From Pectinophora gossypiella (Eukaryota; Arthropoda; Insecta; Lepidoptera; Gelechiidae), in the NCBI RefSeq assembly GCF_024362695.1, contig NC_065425.1, positions 9,677,001 to 9,741,000 of the forward strand: a DNA stretch of 64,000 nt. Direction: 5' to 3'. The notes beneath the pieces were generated by a model. The model saw only the letters and a program-made list of their open reading frames with translations. It was not told the DNA's origin and made no database searches. The position numbers were made by a program, and so were the translations under genes. Positions 19,932 through 30,232 of this stretch are shown here, piece after piece (position 1 is the stretch's first letter; every line of letters starts with the position of its first letter).

Positions 19932-20039
19932 CGCCACAGACATCATCTACGTTCTAACACTAGAGACCAAATGAACGATAATCGCCGTGAGAACTTGTAG
20001 AGTCCTCTTCGATCAAACAGTATTATTCTGAAGAGAAAC

Positions 20040-21540
20040 TACGATACTAAAACTTCGTCATACGTTTTCATTATACAGTAACATGTTTATGTCGCATTGA
20101 TAAGTGTAGTCCTTACCGATACAAACGACAGCATAAGCTTGTAGGTATAGAATAGGGATCCAAGTTTTGCTGTCTTGCTATAAACAAGAAAGCGCAACTA
20201 GTTTATAAAGTGAAGGTTCTGAACATCAATAAAGTTTTTCAAAGAAATAAGCATGTGGATAAGACATTTTTGTAAGATATGATTACGATATTTCCTCCTT
20301 GTCTAGCTGAGATGTGGAGAATTAAAATTTGAATTGGAATGCGGAACAGTATAGTAACCATGAATGGCTTCCAGAAAGGATGGCGGGGCACTACAGTGCC
20401 TCAGATATAAGGTGACAATTATAAAATGTGGTTCAAATTATAACGAATATTTGTTAGGAAAACACAATGCAGCAGGCTCTCGAAATTGATAGTGTGTTGG
20501 AAGTAAGAATTCTCGCCCGTGTGTGGATTTTGTGCGAATTTTATTATGTACAAATAATTGGATATGAGGAATATAATTCTATATTGATCCCTGCTTGGCC
20601 TTTAAGAAAAAAGTTGCGTCTTATTGGTCAAATAATAAGGGCAACCGTGCTCAGAATTGACACTGGGAAAAAAATTGTTGACATGGTTGATAACTGCGAT
20701 CGATAAGAAAGACTATTCATATTTTAATTTCCTTTAATATAGTAAATAAACTTCAGTGCTTCGAAGAGAACGTCAAACACCGATGTTTCAAAATAGCTGC
20801 AGATCCCTAATAATTATTGTAATGCAGCGTTCATTTTTTGCTGACCAGTAAGGTGTTTGTGTCTGTGTACAGTTTACAAAATAATTCCATGAAGTTTACC
20901 TACTTATTTTAAATAGATACACATATTCGATCGTCACTAAGCTAGTTAAACATATTATTATTGGTATAAAAGGTACATTCATGACGTTGCGTACCTTACT
21001 GCACCTTACTACCTTATTGATTAGATGATTCTATGCTTCGAAAGGCACGTTTAACTGTTGGTGCCGGCCTCTAGGCGGAAGACCACCTCCACAAACCCGT
21101 TATTTAAGGTGTACCCAACAGTAGTGGGACGTAAATAGGATGTTTATATTATGTATTGTATGGATAACGTCATTTTTTATTAGATCTATACAAATAAAAT
21201 ATTTTGTGAACTGTACTGGGTTTCCGTCAGCGGCGGCGGTCTTATTGAACTGATGCGCTTCAAGTTACTTATCGATAAATGATTTCGAAATGAAATATAA
21301 TATTTTTGTTTTTCACACTTTGCGAAAATTGCTGTGTAAGTACAGAAATAACAAACATTTTACATGAGCATAAAAAATAGTTTTTACAAGGTTTGGAATA
21401 GACGTACATTACTTAACGTAAATAAAAATACTAAGATATTTAAAGGTACCTCATTGAGGTTTTAGAAAAATGTTGTCAACTCCTGATGACTGTTGTGCAA
21501 CTTGCTACCATAAAAACCCTAAACTTATGTGTAAGTTACC
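20040..21540. other. Polinton left non-coding region
   Basis: No recognised gene. An open frame of 79 codons at 20467-20706 has no known domain. 20985-21150 is an old, diverged S2-type SINE fragment (GCTTCGAAAGGCACGTTTAA ... CAACAGTAGTGGGACGTA). The first exon and promoter of the spliced cargo gene probably lie here or in the GC-richer patch at 21545-21720. Confidence 0.45.
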
Positions 21541-21990
21541 ATAATTATTTTTCGACGTGATTGAATCGCTCGCGAGTGCTAAGTGGTACGTGCCCCATCT
21601 TCGACGCCCCATCACCACCCCGCTGCTGCTGTCCACGAATTAGTGACAGTGCAGAGTCGCCCTGCTGTTTCCCGCTCCATCCTACCGCCGCGCCGTCTGA
21701 GCTGATTTTTTTGTTTGATACATGAGGATTCGAGCAACACAAATAATGTTCGTAAGTTTTCATTTAATTTTCGGATCAGATTCTCTCTTGATAACTTGAT
21801 GATAATGACAGACGCCAATTTGAAGTTATTGTTTTTTTTACCTAGATCACAATAAATCCTACTAGCATCGCTTGTTTTCGTACCAATCCGGGTCGGAATG
21901 GATCTAGTGACTATTAAGCTATTTTGTGACTTCTAGAGACATTTTAAGATCCATTCATTTTTAAACATTATTTACTTATTGTTATTTCAG

Positions 21991-23008
21991 GTCGGACTCT
22001 GAATATTATTCTAAAACATCCAACAAATCCGCCGGTCGAGGATTTGTTGACTCGGAGGACGAGATAGCTTTTAGCAGGTAAATATTAATAACATTATTAA
22101 AATAAAATGACCTAACTTTATTTGTGTTACTAAACATTCTTATATAAAACTTGAAATGTATTTCTGGGCTTTTATAGAAATAAATCAAGATCTATCGGTT
22201 CGAGAAACTCCGCCGCAAAGCGTGCGGATTCGGACGTAGAGATACCAAGGTGAATATACTAATTTTATATTTTTAAGGATATCTATTGCTGTTAATGTTT
22301 GTATATTAAATTTAAATATATATATATATTGCTAATTTCAGGCAGAAGAAAAAGGAAAGCAAGCTCAGTTCATCTGCCAAGCGCACAGCAGTGGAATCTG
22401 ACGGAGAGACACCGAGGTAAATATCTATTTGTTGTTTAACTTAATCTACTTGTTGTAACTTAATTCTACACATGCTGTGATTAATTCACGATGACTGCTA
22501 AATTCTCAACATTAACTTTATGATGCTCCTATTTTCACTTTAATAAATATTTAAATTTAAGGTTCAAATACTTAGATGATCATGCGTTTAATTAATTATT
22601 GTAATTTTCAGGGCTAAGAAAAAGCTGGTTCCAAAGAGAAAGTGTTCTGCGGTAAAGAAACCCGGCGAGGAGTGGCGCGTGATCGACTCGGAGAGCGAGG
22701 ACGAGGAGGTTATCAAGCGCTCCAAGAACGCGTTGCAATCCTCCTACTCAAAGCGGGTGGCCGACGGGACCGTGCGCCGCACCGCCAAGCTGAACGGAGA
22801 CCTATTCGTGGAGCTTAAGCTATACCAGGTCGCCGACATCAGACACGTAGACGTAAGGAAACGCTACGAGAAAGCAGTCCTCAGTCTAAAGTATCAGGCG
22901 GACCATAATGCGCCGGAGTTACAGCTACTCCAACAGTTTCTCAAAAAATGTAAACCCAAGTTCGGGACTGAGGGCTACTTTTTCGCAGATAAGGACGTAA
23001 AAGAATAA
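21991..23008 (+). CDS. Spliced Polinton cargo gene: Ser/Asp/Lys-rich repeated exons plus a C-terminal basic-hydrophobic domain (5' end not found)
   Basis: Four exons with consensus GT/AG borders: 21991-22077 (87 nt), 22178-22249 (72), 22342-22416 (75) and 22612-23008, stop at the end. The first three are multiples of three, and every visible exon begins in the same phase, so they could be skipped or duplicated without frame damage. Each module ends alike (DSEDEIAFSR, DSDVEIPR, ESDGETPR), and the last exon opens with Lys-rich sequence, then DSESEDEE. The final 70 residues form a compact domain (GDLFVELKLYQVADIRHVDV...). An acidic-basic low-complexity arm before a small domain recalls transcription coactivator PC4/Sub1, with a weak echo of its VDIREYY motif; that is only a guess. 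A nuclear, DNA- or chromatin-binding role would fit. The start exon is missing. It lies between the left terminal repeat and the polymerase, in the same direction. Confidence 0.7.
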
Positions 23009-23212
23009 CTCACGTCTGTTTTTCCTCTTGGGTAGGCAGAGTTTATTTTTATTGACTCGTATTATTTTGTTTATTTGAAATTATAGGTAATTAATTAAAA
23101 TAGTGCTACCAGGTATCAGGTTGTCCTAAGTCTTTAGTCTATAATATCTTAAGAAATATAAACCTAATTTGATTTTGAATCGTAAGAAGTTTCTTGATTA
23201 CATTTTAGCAAT

Positions 23213-23929
23213 ATGCCAACTAAATCAGTATATTGCTCTATTTGTGATTTGTCCATAAAAAATAAAGCTTTTTCATCTCATTTACGTAGCACACTGCATA
23301 AAAATAATAGTTCTATTAGGGAGTCCGATTGCATTGAGAGAATATCTAGCGCGTTTCGTAGCCGTATCGCATCGTATAGGTTGAGGAGCAGTGAAAATAG
23401 CGAGGTAGGGTCAGCGGTCGCGTGCCCTCCCGAGACGTTTTTACGCTCTCTGCGTAAGAATGTTAGGCAGCTTATCGATGCCCGACGTGATGCCTTTGAT
23501 AGTATTAAAGTAAACTTTGAGCTTTTTGCTGAATTTTCTTTGCCCCAGGATGATAGACGAGAAGTCAAATCTTTCAACACTGAAAACATAGTTATTCATA
23601 AAACGTACGACTTTAATGACATTTTTAATAAAGTTGTAAATTTGATTGCAACTAAAGTTGACGAATTTCAGGAAAGAGATAGTGGTTGGTATTTCGTTGG
23701 TAATTTGTATTTAGAAATAAATATTAATAAATATAACCCTTTGAGAGCATCTGGGTTTATTGAGCTTCCACAAAGTATTAAAATGAAACGCGCCTGTATA
23801 AACATAAAAAATAATGATAATTTTTGTTTTTATGGTGCATTATGGCGGCATTGTTTCCAACCAAGTACAATTCAAATCGACCTTCTTCTTATCCTCATTT
23901 TGAAACTACACTCAGTACGAAAGGTATGA
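23213..23929 (+). CDS. PolB: Protein-primed DNA polymerase B, N-terminal part (zinc finger)
   Basis: ATG at 23213 opens a frame with a C2H2-type finger at residues 5-29 (CSICDLSI ... HLRSTLHK), then a helical region and the conserved Polinton block GFIELPQSIKMKRACINIK at about residues 182-200. It then reads into unrelated sequence and stops at 23929. The polymerase continues in another frame from about 23830, so this is the amino-terminal portion of one protein of roughly 1,170 residues. The junction lies in the five-T run at 23827-23831, where a one-base slip brings the frames into register. This could be a deletion, an assembly error or frameshifting. Confidence 0.88.
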   Translation: MPTKSVYCSICDLSIKNKAFSSHLRSTLHKNNSSIRESDCIERISSAFRSRIASYRLRSSENSEVGSAVACPPETFLRSLRKNVRQLIDARRDAFDSIKVNFELFAEFSLPQDDRREVKSFNTENIVIHKTYDFNDIFNKVVNLIATKVDEFQERDSGWYFVGNLYLEININKYNPLRASGFIELPQSIKMKRACINIKNNDNFCFYGALWRHCFQPSTIQIDLLLILILKLHSVRKV

Positions 23930-26739
23930 CTTTCCCCGTAAGTTTGTCTGATGTCAAGGTTTTTGAAAAAAACAACCCAAGAGTTAGTGTGAATATCTAT
24001 GGACTCAAAAACAAAAAAACTGTCGTAGGTCCCTTGTACAAGTCGGTTCATAAAAAGAAAAAGCATGTTAATTTGTTATTACTCGAAAACGGGTTACGAT
24101 CACATTATTGTTTGATAAAGGATTTGAGTCGACTTATTAGAACACAGGTTACAAAGCATCATGGAAAAATATTTTTTTGTGATGACTGTATGAACTTTTT
24201 TTCTAGCGAAAACAAATTAGATTCTCATGCATGCGGAAGAGTCAAAACAGTTTTGCCTGAAAAAGGTTCATTGATACAGTTTCAACACTTCGAACGAATG
24301 CAAGATATGCCGTTTGTAATTTATGCTGATTTCGAATCTCTGCTACAACCGACCCCTGACGCGCAAAACTCTGAATGTACCGAAAATATTCAAAAACACG
24401 TTCCCGCGGCGTTTGGTTACTACATAGTTTGCTCGTATGATTCATCTTTAAATAAGTACGTATCTTTCCGAGGGCCCGATTGTGTTCAAAATTTTATTGA
24501 AAATCTAGAAAATGATGTATCTTGGATAAATACAATTTTACAAAATCAACATAAAATGTTGCCATTGACCGAACAAGAACTGGAGAGTTTTTTAACATCC
24601 AAAAATTGTTACTTGTGTAATAAATTATTATTTGAAGATAAGGTTAGAGATCATTGTCATTTGACAGGTCGTTATCGAGGTCCTGCTCATTCCTATTGTA
24701 ATATTCAGTTCAAGCTTCCTAAATTTTTGCCTGTGTTTTTTCACAACTTGTCAGGTTACGACAGTCATTTATTTATTCGAGAATTAGGTGAGATGCCAGG
24801 TAACCTCAATTTACTAGCAAAAACAAAAGAAAATTATATTTCTTTTACTAAATTCTTTTCATTAGGTAACAATCAGTACATGCCCGTACGTTTTGTAGAT
24901 TCTTTTAGGTTTTTGGGTACGAGTTTAGAGAAAGCGGCAGAGAATTTAAATAAAAGTGACTTTATCCATTTATCGCATTTTTATCCACTAAAAGAACAAT
25001 TTGATTTATTAACGCGCAAAGGCATTTACCCCTATGAATATATGTGCGATTGGAAATGTTATAGAGAAGTCGAATTGCCGCCTCGTCATCAGTTTTATAG
25101 TAGTTTAACGGATGAGACTATTTCAGAGTCTGATTATGCACATACTCATAAAGTGTGGAAAACATTTCATTTAAAAAATCTTGGTGAATATACGGACTTA
25201 TACTTAAAATCTGATGTTATTTTACTGACAGATATTTTTGAAAGCTTCAGACACACCTGTAAAAATAATTATAGACTGGACCCTGCTTTTTATGTGTCTG
25301 CGCCTAGCTTGAGTCTTGATGCTATGTTACTCAAAACAGGAGTTAAGTTAGAACTAATCGATGACCTCGAAATGATTCGGATGATTCAAAGCGGCATCCG
25401 TGGGGGTGTTTGCTTGTGTTCCACACGTTACGCTAAAGCTAATAATAAGTACTTATCTAATTACAACCCAACTTCACCAAATAACTATTTACTTTACATA
25501 GACTGTAATAATTTATATGGATATGCTATGTGTAGTCATTTACCATATTCTGATTTTGAATTAATTGAAAACCCTAAACTAGAATGTTTAGATATACTAA
25601 ATATACCAGATGACTCAGAAGTTGGTTATATTTTAGAGGTAGACTTAGTATACCCTGACCATTTACATGATCTTCATAATGACATACCTTTTTGTCCTCA
25701 AAAGTTTACACCGCCTGGATCAAAAACTTGTAAATTGATACCAAATTTGTATGACAAGTTCAAGTATGTTATACATTACATTCATCTGAAAACATGTTTA
25801 AAACATGGCTTACATTTAAAGCATATTCATAGAGCTATCAAATTTAAACAGAGTCCTTATTTGAGACAGTACATAGACCTGAACACAAAGTTGCGGCAAA
25901 AAGCAAAATCGCAATTTGAACAAGACTTCTTCAAGCTACTAAATAACAGCATTTTCGGGAAAACTTTAGAAGACACCGAAAAAAGGTTAAATGTGAAGCT
26001 AATAAACCAATGGTTTGATAACCACAATAAAACCAAGAAACGTTATACGGCAGAGCAACTTATAGCTAGGCCCAACTACCACAGTTCCACTATATTCACA
26101 GAGAATTTGGTAGCGATTCAAATGAAACCTGAAATAATTACTCTTGACAAACCTATTTACATAGGATTTACCGTATTAGAAATATCAAAAAGTCATATGT
26201 ATGATTTTCACTATTCTGTCATTAAACCTTTTTACGGTTCCCACTTAAAGCTTTGCTATACGGATACAGACAGTTTTTTATACTCTATACAAACAAAAGA
26301 TGTATATCAAGATATAAGACAACATTTTCAGCAGTACTTTGATACAAGTAATTATAAAGACGACAATATCTTTGGTATAATGAAGCAGAATAAAAAAGTA
26401 CCTGGATTATTTAAAGACGAATTAGGAGGGCAACTTATTGTTGAATTTGTTGGTTTAAGATCTAAACTTTACTCTATTAAAACAGAAGCAACAGAATTAA
26501 AAAAAGCTAAAGGTACCAAAAAAGCTGTCATCAAAAAACTTAGTTTTGATGATTATAAGACTGTATTACTAGATAATTGCTTAATAAAGAAGAAAAATCT
26601 GATATTTAAATCGCTGAAGCATGAGATATTTACACAGTCGCTTAAAAAAGTAGCTTTGTCCTTTAACGACGATAAGCGCATTGTATTAAAAGACAAAATC
26701 TCTACTCTCTCGTGGGGTCATGAGTCTATTTTACTTTAA
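23824..26739 (+). CDS. PolB: Protein-primed DNA polymerase B, exonuclease and polymerase domains
   Basis: The frame of 971 codons carries all catalytic motifs of a family B protein-primed polymerase, numbering from its first codon: Exo I YADFES (168-172), an endonuclease-VII-like zinc motif at 262-293 (CYLCNKLL ... DHCHLTGRYRG ... YCNI), Exo II FHNLSGYDSH (306-315), Exo III YLKSDVILLTD (460-470), motif A YIDCNNLYGYA (558-568), motif B KLLNNSIFGK (704-713) and motif C YTDTDS (812-817). It would copy the linear element from a terminal protein primer. The first codons are an artefact of frame definition; the real amino terminus is the preceding feature. AATAAA signals lie downstream near 26867 and 26993. 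Confidence 0.96.
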   Translation: MFLWCIMAALFPTKYNSNRPSSYPHFETTLSTKGMTFPVSLSDVKVFEKNNPRVSVNIYGLKNKKTVVGPLYKSVHKKKKHVNLLLLENGLRSHYCLIKDLSRLIRTQVTKHHGKIFFCDDCMNFFSSENKLDSHACGRVKTVLPEKGSLIQFQHFERMQDMPFVIYADFESLLQPTPDAQNSECTENIQKHVPAAFGYYIVCSYDSSLNKYVSFRGPDCVQNFIENLENDVSWINTILQNQHKMLPLTEQELESFLTSKNCYLCNKLLFEDKVRDHCHLTGRYRGPAHSYCNIQFKLPKFLPVFFHNLSGYDSHLFIRELGEMPGNLNLLAKTKENYISFTKFFSLGNNQYMPVRFVDSFRFLGTSLEKAAENLNKSDFIHLSHFYPLKEQFDLLTRKGIYPYEYMCDWKCYREVELPPRHQFYSSLTDETISESDYAHTHKVWKTFHLKNLGEYTDLYLKSDVILLTDIFESFRHTCKNNYRLDPAFYVSAPSLSLDAMLLKTGVKLELIDDLEMIRMIQSGIRGGVCLCSTRYAKANNKYLSNYNPTSPNNYLLYIDCNNLYGYAMCSHLPYSDFELIENPKLECLDILNIPDDSEVGYILEVDLVYPDHLHDLHNDIPFCPQKFTPPGSKTCKLIPNLYDKFKYVIHYIHLKTCLKHGLHLKHIHRAIKFKQSPYLRQYIDLNTKLRQKAKSQFEQDFFKLLNNSIFGKTLEDTEKRLNVKLINQWFDNHNKTKKRYTAEQLIARPNYHSSTIFTENLVAIQMKPEIITLDKPIYIGFTVLEISKSHMYDFHYSVIKPFYGSHLKLCYTDTDSFLYSIQTKDVYQDIRQHFQQYFDTSNYKDDNIFGIMKQNKKVPGLFKDELGGQLIVEFVGLRSKLYSIKTEATELKKAKGTKKAVIKKLSFDDYKTVLLDNCLIKKKNLIFKSLKHEIFTQSLKKVALSFNDDKRIVLKDKISTLSWGHESILL

Positions 26740-27359
26740 GTATTTTAATGTATCTAATTGTAATTATGTGTAAATAGTATTTAAGAAATTAGGTGCCACC
26801 GAAAGGTTTCTTGTTTATATAAATCATATTGTATTTATTATGTCAGGATCGAAACAAAAAGAAACAATAAAATGAATTCCATAATCTCTGTTTATACCCA
26901 GTGAGAAACAGTTGATAGTTTATGTTTGTAATTTTTGTGTGTTTAGAGTAAGGTTTTGATTTATACTTAAGATTTTAGTGTAAGTTTAATCTAATAAAGT
27001 GTTTAATGTACCTTATGTTTATTGTTTTATTTAAATTACCATCCATTCTACTAAACAAGTTAAAACAAGTTTCATTTTCTTTTTGGACAAGTCGAGACAT
27101 GTTATTTTAAAAGTAGGTAGATTAATTACATAGCAGTCCAACTGATACAGTTATTTGTAACATGAGCTATAAGGCGAATCCTGTATGACAAAATGAATAA
27201 GTTATACTATTGCTTATTCGTTAAATTATGCTCTGTTAGTTGGATTTCGCAAGTGTAATTAGACTCAGCAGATTTATTGTGTTTTAAAATCATTAATTCA
27301 TTCTGTCGTCTACTTTCATATCAACCAGTTCTACTGTCCAATTTTCAATTTACTTAATC

Positions 27360-27830
27360 ATGTCGAGAAGGCAGCAACAATTATCTTCGCCAGAAGCTTC
27401 GGTTATCATAAATATGAGCCCAGAAATCCCTAAATATATAATTAGGCTAGAAATCTTGCGTGCGGAAGAGACAGATAGTGAAGTAAACGTGAAACTTAAC
27501 TCGAAAGCTCAGTACGTTGTTCACAATGAACATGATAACATCCTATACAAGGCACTTCGGCTTATGTACCAAATGGGTGCTGAAGTGGCAGCAAGAAACG
27601 AAAGTTCAGGCAATATAGTACAGACTCATCACCAGTCGTACTCACCATCAGGTAAGCATTCATAATTTTTATTTAGTGAGTAATTAGCCGTTCTTGGTCT
27701 ACAACGTGTCATCAATTTTATTTATTTAACTTATAGTAAGTGTTAGTGAGTTTTAAGTTCAAAGATGTGTTTTTGTAATAGCAACGAGTAGATATTAATT
27801 TATTTCTCTTTTGTTTCAGATAACCGGTGA
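27360..27830 (+). CDS. Small Polinton protein, paralogue 1, with a probable 3'-terminal intron
   Basis: ATG at 27360. The unspliced frame ends at 27665, but a good donor (GTAAGC at 27652) and acceptor (TTTGTTTCAG ending 27819) suggest an intron that changes only the last codons, with a stop at 27828-27830. About 100 residues, with no known domain. The centre (RLEILRAEETDSEVNV ... SKAQYVVHNEHDNIL) resembles paralogue 2 downstream. Same direction as the polymerase and 620 bases after it. Small proteins next to the polymerase in virus-like elements can be DNA-binding or regulatory, but nothing here shows that. Confidence 0.6.
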
Positions 27831-27876
27831 TTGCGCAGATTTCTGGATTGCGAAATTTACCTACTATTAATTTATC

Positions 27877-28197
27877 ATGAAATCTTTAAGGATAGGCGAA
27901 AACCCTAATACAAACAGTTGTCTCAAAATTAAAAGAAACTCGAATAAAAATAAACCTCTTCAATCTTTTGTAATTAGAAAAGAGCTAAGAAAAGGAATTC
28001 GTCTTATCAAAATAACCATCCAGGACTTGAACGAAGAAGCATTATCATCATCCCAGACAGCAAATAGTGACAGTGTTGTGTTAAGTGCGCAGTACGTTGT
28101 CAAAGACGTCGTTGATGACATTTTCGATCAAACAGAAAGCATAGTTAACAAAATATCAAAAAAGTTGAGTAGTGATGATATATTTTACAGTTTTTAA
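27877..28197 (+). CDS. Small Polinton protein, paralogue 2
   Basis: 106 residues, ATG at 27877, basic N-terminus (KIKRNSNKNK) and a C-terminal half (RLIKITIQDLNEEA ... LSAQYVVKDVVDDIF) that aligns with paralogue 1 around AQYVV and a following acidic D-x-I-[LF]. The pair looks like an old tandem duplication. It is the last rightward gene; the leftward genes end 170 bases further on. Function unknown. Confidence 0.6.
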   Translation: MKSLRIGENPNTNSCLKIKRNSNKNKPLQSFVIRKELRKGIRLIKITIQDLNEEALSSSQTANSDSVVLSAQYVVKDVVDDIFDQTESIVNKISKKLSSDDIFYSF

Positions 28198-28369
28198 AGG
28201 AATATTTTGTATTTTTGTTTGATATATTTACTAAACTGTATATTTTTATTAATTTGTTGTTATGAAAATAGACAACGTTGTCATCAATATGTAATAAATA
28301 ATGAATTAAGAAGTAGATGTTTCATTTCATGCCTACCTTAATATCTAATATTAAATCAAACAAATCATC

Positions 28370-28891
28370 TTAGTCACATTTATCTTTATTGTTATAAAAA
28401 TGTTTGAAAAGATACACATTATTGTCTATATACCAATTTATTAAACATAAAACGTTCTGAAGTGCACACTGTTTTAAATGATGAACACATCTTAAGTTTT
28501 TAATAATACAGTATTTTTCATGCAATTTAATCAAACTTGGACAACCTTCCTCTCCTATGTCAACAATATTACAATCTACACACAAGTTTTTAATCCACTC
28601 AATTTTTTCTCTACCTTTAACAAATACATTTTTATTTTTTAAGTAAACTGGTATTAAACGTAGAAATTCACGATAGTCTACGAAACCTTCACTCCAAAAT
28701 AGTCCTCGATACCTTTCTAACCACCTCACTTGTTTTCTTTCTTCAGTTGACAAAGTAGAGTATGCAAAGGGTGGTTTCACTAAAAAATTTTGAGTAGACA
28801 CCTTTGTTGCTATTGCACACTCCTTCACAATAAAGTTATTATTAATATCTTTAAATCCTTGAAGATCAACGAAGATGATGTTTGTGTTCAT
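28370..28891 (-). CDS. Conserved Polinton protein, RNase-H-like/exonuclease-like fold suspected
   Basis: 173 residues. It starts with a strand ending in an acidic residue (NIIFVDLQGFKD), then KECAIAT, a middle YRGLFWSEGFVDYREFL, VFVKGREKIEWI, IVDIGEEGCPSL and a C-terminal H/C-rich end (CVHHLKQCALQNV). That order of strand, Asp, second strand-Asp and late His resembles DEDD exonucleases, but the catalytic set is not complete enough to assert activity. Its ATG overlaps the major-capsid stop in ATGA, so translation may be coupled. Confidence 0.65.
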   Translation of the reverse strand: MNTNIIFVDLQGFKDINNNFIVKECAIATKVSTQNFLVKPPFAYSTLSTEERKQVRWLERYRGLFWSEGFVDYREFLRLIPVYLKNKNVFVKGREKIEWIKNLCVDCNIVDIGEEGCPSLIKLHEKYCIIKNLRCVHHLKQCALQNVLCLINWYIDNNVYLFKHFYNNKDKCD

Positions 28892-30096
28892 GATATTTTT
28901 TTTACTATGCTGCTTAAAGGTTTGTACTCAAAAATACAATCGTTTAATATTAAACAATAAGCTGCAGTCTGATCAGGTATATCTTGGTCAGCTTCTATTT
29001 CAACTCTGACATCTACTGAGCCTTTTAAAGTTTCTTGTTGTCGACAGCAGTCAATGACAAAAAGGGGGGCAATATCTTTAAATTCTTTCAGACTTAACAA
29101 CGGCTCAGCACGTCGTCCGTAATACGACTGTTGGAATCTTGTATACAACTCGTATAATAAAGATATTTTATTGTCAGAAAAACTTACATTCAAATTTTCA
29201 TATGGATAATATATTTGATTCAAGAACACTTTAACACCAGTTACATTACAATGGTCAAACTCTGACATAGAACTCTTTACATTTTGTTTTCTATTCGTTT
29301 GTAATCCAATTATTATAAAGCGTGGTTTTTCTATTTGAGAAGACGTTTTGATTGACCAAGTATGTTTTTGCGTTTTAGGAAGCAAAGGATACTCATAAAC
29401 ATCCCAATTTCTAAAAGCTAAGGTGATAGAACGGTCTCTCTCTAAATGTTTCAGTAGGTTAACTCTCTCGCGATCAGAAACTTTAATGTGAGGTACACGC
29501 CAAACTATTTTGGTGATAATAATATCATCTACTACTTCTCCAGTGCTCAGTCGTAAAGCATTTAAGTTAGTATTACTTCTTAATAAAACCAACTCGTGTT
29601 TACAGTTTATTATGATTTTTTTATAATCCTCTGCAAAACCTAATATTTTATTTAAAGGTATAGATACAGAAAATATTCCACTATTGATATTCTTAGAACC
29701 ATTAATTGACCAACCCCATATTTTTGCTGATTTTGATTCATTTTCATTCATAGACAAATATGATTTCATAGTTGTTGTTATACCGGCATTTTTAATTTTA
29801 TCAATTTCTATTCCATTTAATTCGTAACGAATATCTTGGAACAAAAATAAGATAGCATTATTGATAAAATGTATGTCTGTAACCGTTGCTTTATCATCAT
29901 TTTTGTATACGTTTACTTTACCCTCTATGAATAAAGTACTCATGGAAGGCAACACATACAAATCTTGCTGATTAATAGGGATCCGGATTTCATCGTTCTT
30001 GTTGAAACTTGTTACATATGGTTTGTAGGAATGAAATTCGAAACTTTCAATGCTGTTATCAGACACTGGGGACTCTAACACGTTTAAAATATTCAT
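28888..30096 (-). CDS. MCP: Polinton major capsid protein (hexon-like, double jelly-roll type)
   Basis: 402 residues, ATG at 30094-30096. Segments I recognise from Polinton/adintovirus capsid proteins: FINNAILFLFQDIRYELNG, GITTTMKSYLS, WRVPHIKVSDRERVNLL, WDVYEYPLLP and the C-terminal VRVEIEADQDIP ... YCLILNDCIFEY. The length is within the range of insect versions. Many alternating beta-strand-like stretches fit a double jelly roll, which would build a trimeric hexon of an icosahedral shell. It sits between the penton-like gene and the small exonuclease-like gene on the same strand. No damage seen. The fold is inferred from family knowledge, not computed. Confidence 0.88.
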   Translation of the reverse strand: MNILNVLESPVSDNSIESFEFHSYKPYVTSFNKNDEIRIPINQQDLYVLPSMSTLFIEGKVNVYKNDDKATVTDIHFINNAILFLFQDIRYELNGIEIDKIKNAGITTTMKSYLSMNENESKSAKIWGWSINGSKNINSGIFSVSIPLNKILGFAEDYKKIIINCKHELVLLRSNTNLNALRLSTGEVVDDIIITKIVWRVPHIKVSDRERVNLLKHLERDRSITLAFRNWDVYEYPLLPKTQKHTWSIKTSSQIEKPRFIIIGLQTNRKQNVKSSMSEFDHCNVTGVKVFLNQIYYPYENLNVSFSDNKISLLYELYTRFQQSYYGRRAEPLLSLKEFKDIAPLFVIDCCRQQETLKGSVDVRVEIEADQDIPDQTAAYCLILNDCIFEYKPLSSIVKKIS

Positions 30097-30232
30097 TTTA
30101 ATAAACCAATTAATTTAAGAAATTGTTTATTTTCTTTAGATATTTTTTTAAGCCTTTTCGTAGGTGTTATTTTTCGCGAAGCGCTTTGTAAACTAACAGT
30201 ATTTTGAATTGTTGTCGTGGTTTTATTGTAAA

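Noticed and set aside
20467..20706. Polinton gene of 79 codons
   Set aside because: Open frame without domain or conserved words I know; could be chance in AT-rich sequence, so only mentioned in the region note.
21722..21751. ATG-containing first exon of the cargo gene ending at GTAAGT (21752)
   Set aside because: Its phase does not fit the exon at 21991, and the fitting frame has a stop shortly before the donor.
21545..21763. Minus-strand gene in the GC-richer patch
   Set aside because: Low-complexity reading and opposite to the neighbouring spliced gene; the patch is better explained as promoter or 5' UTR of that gene.
23278..23589. Minus-strand frame opposite the polymerase N-terminus
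   Set aside because: Antisense shadow of a conserved coding region.
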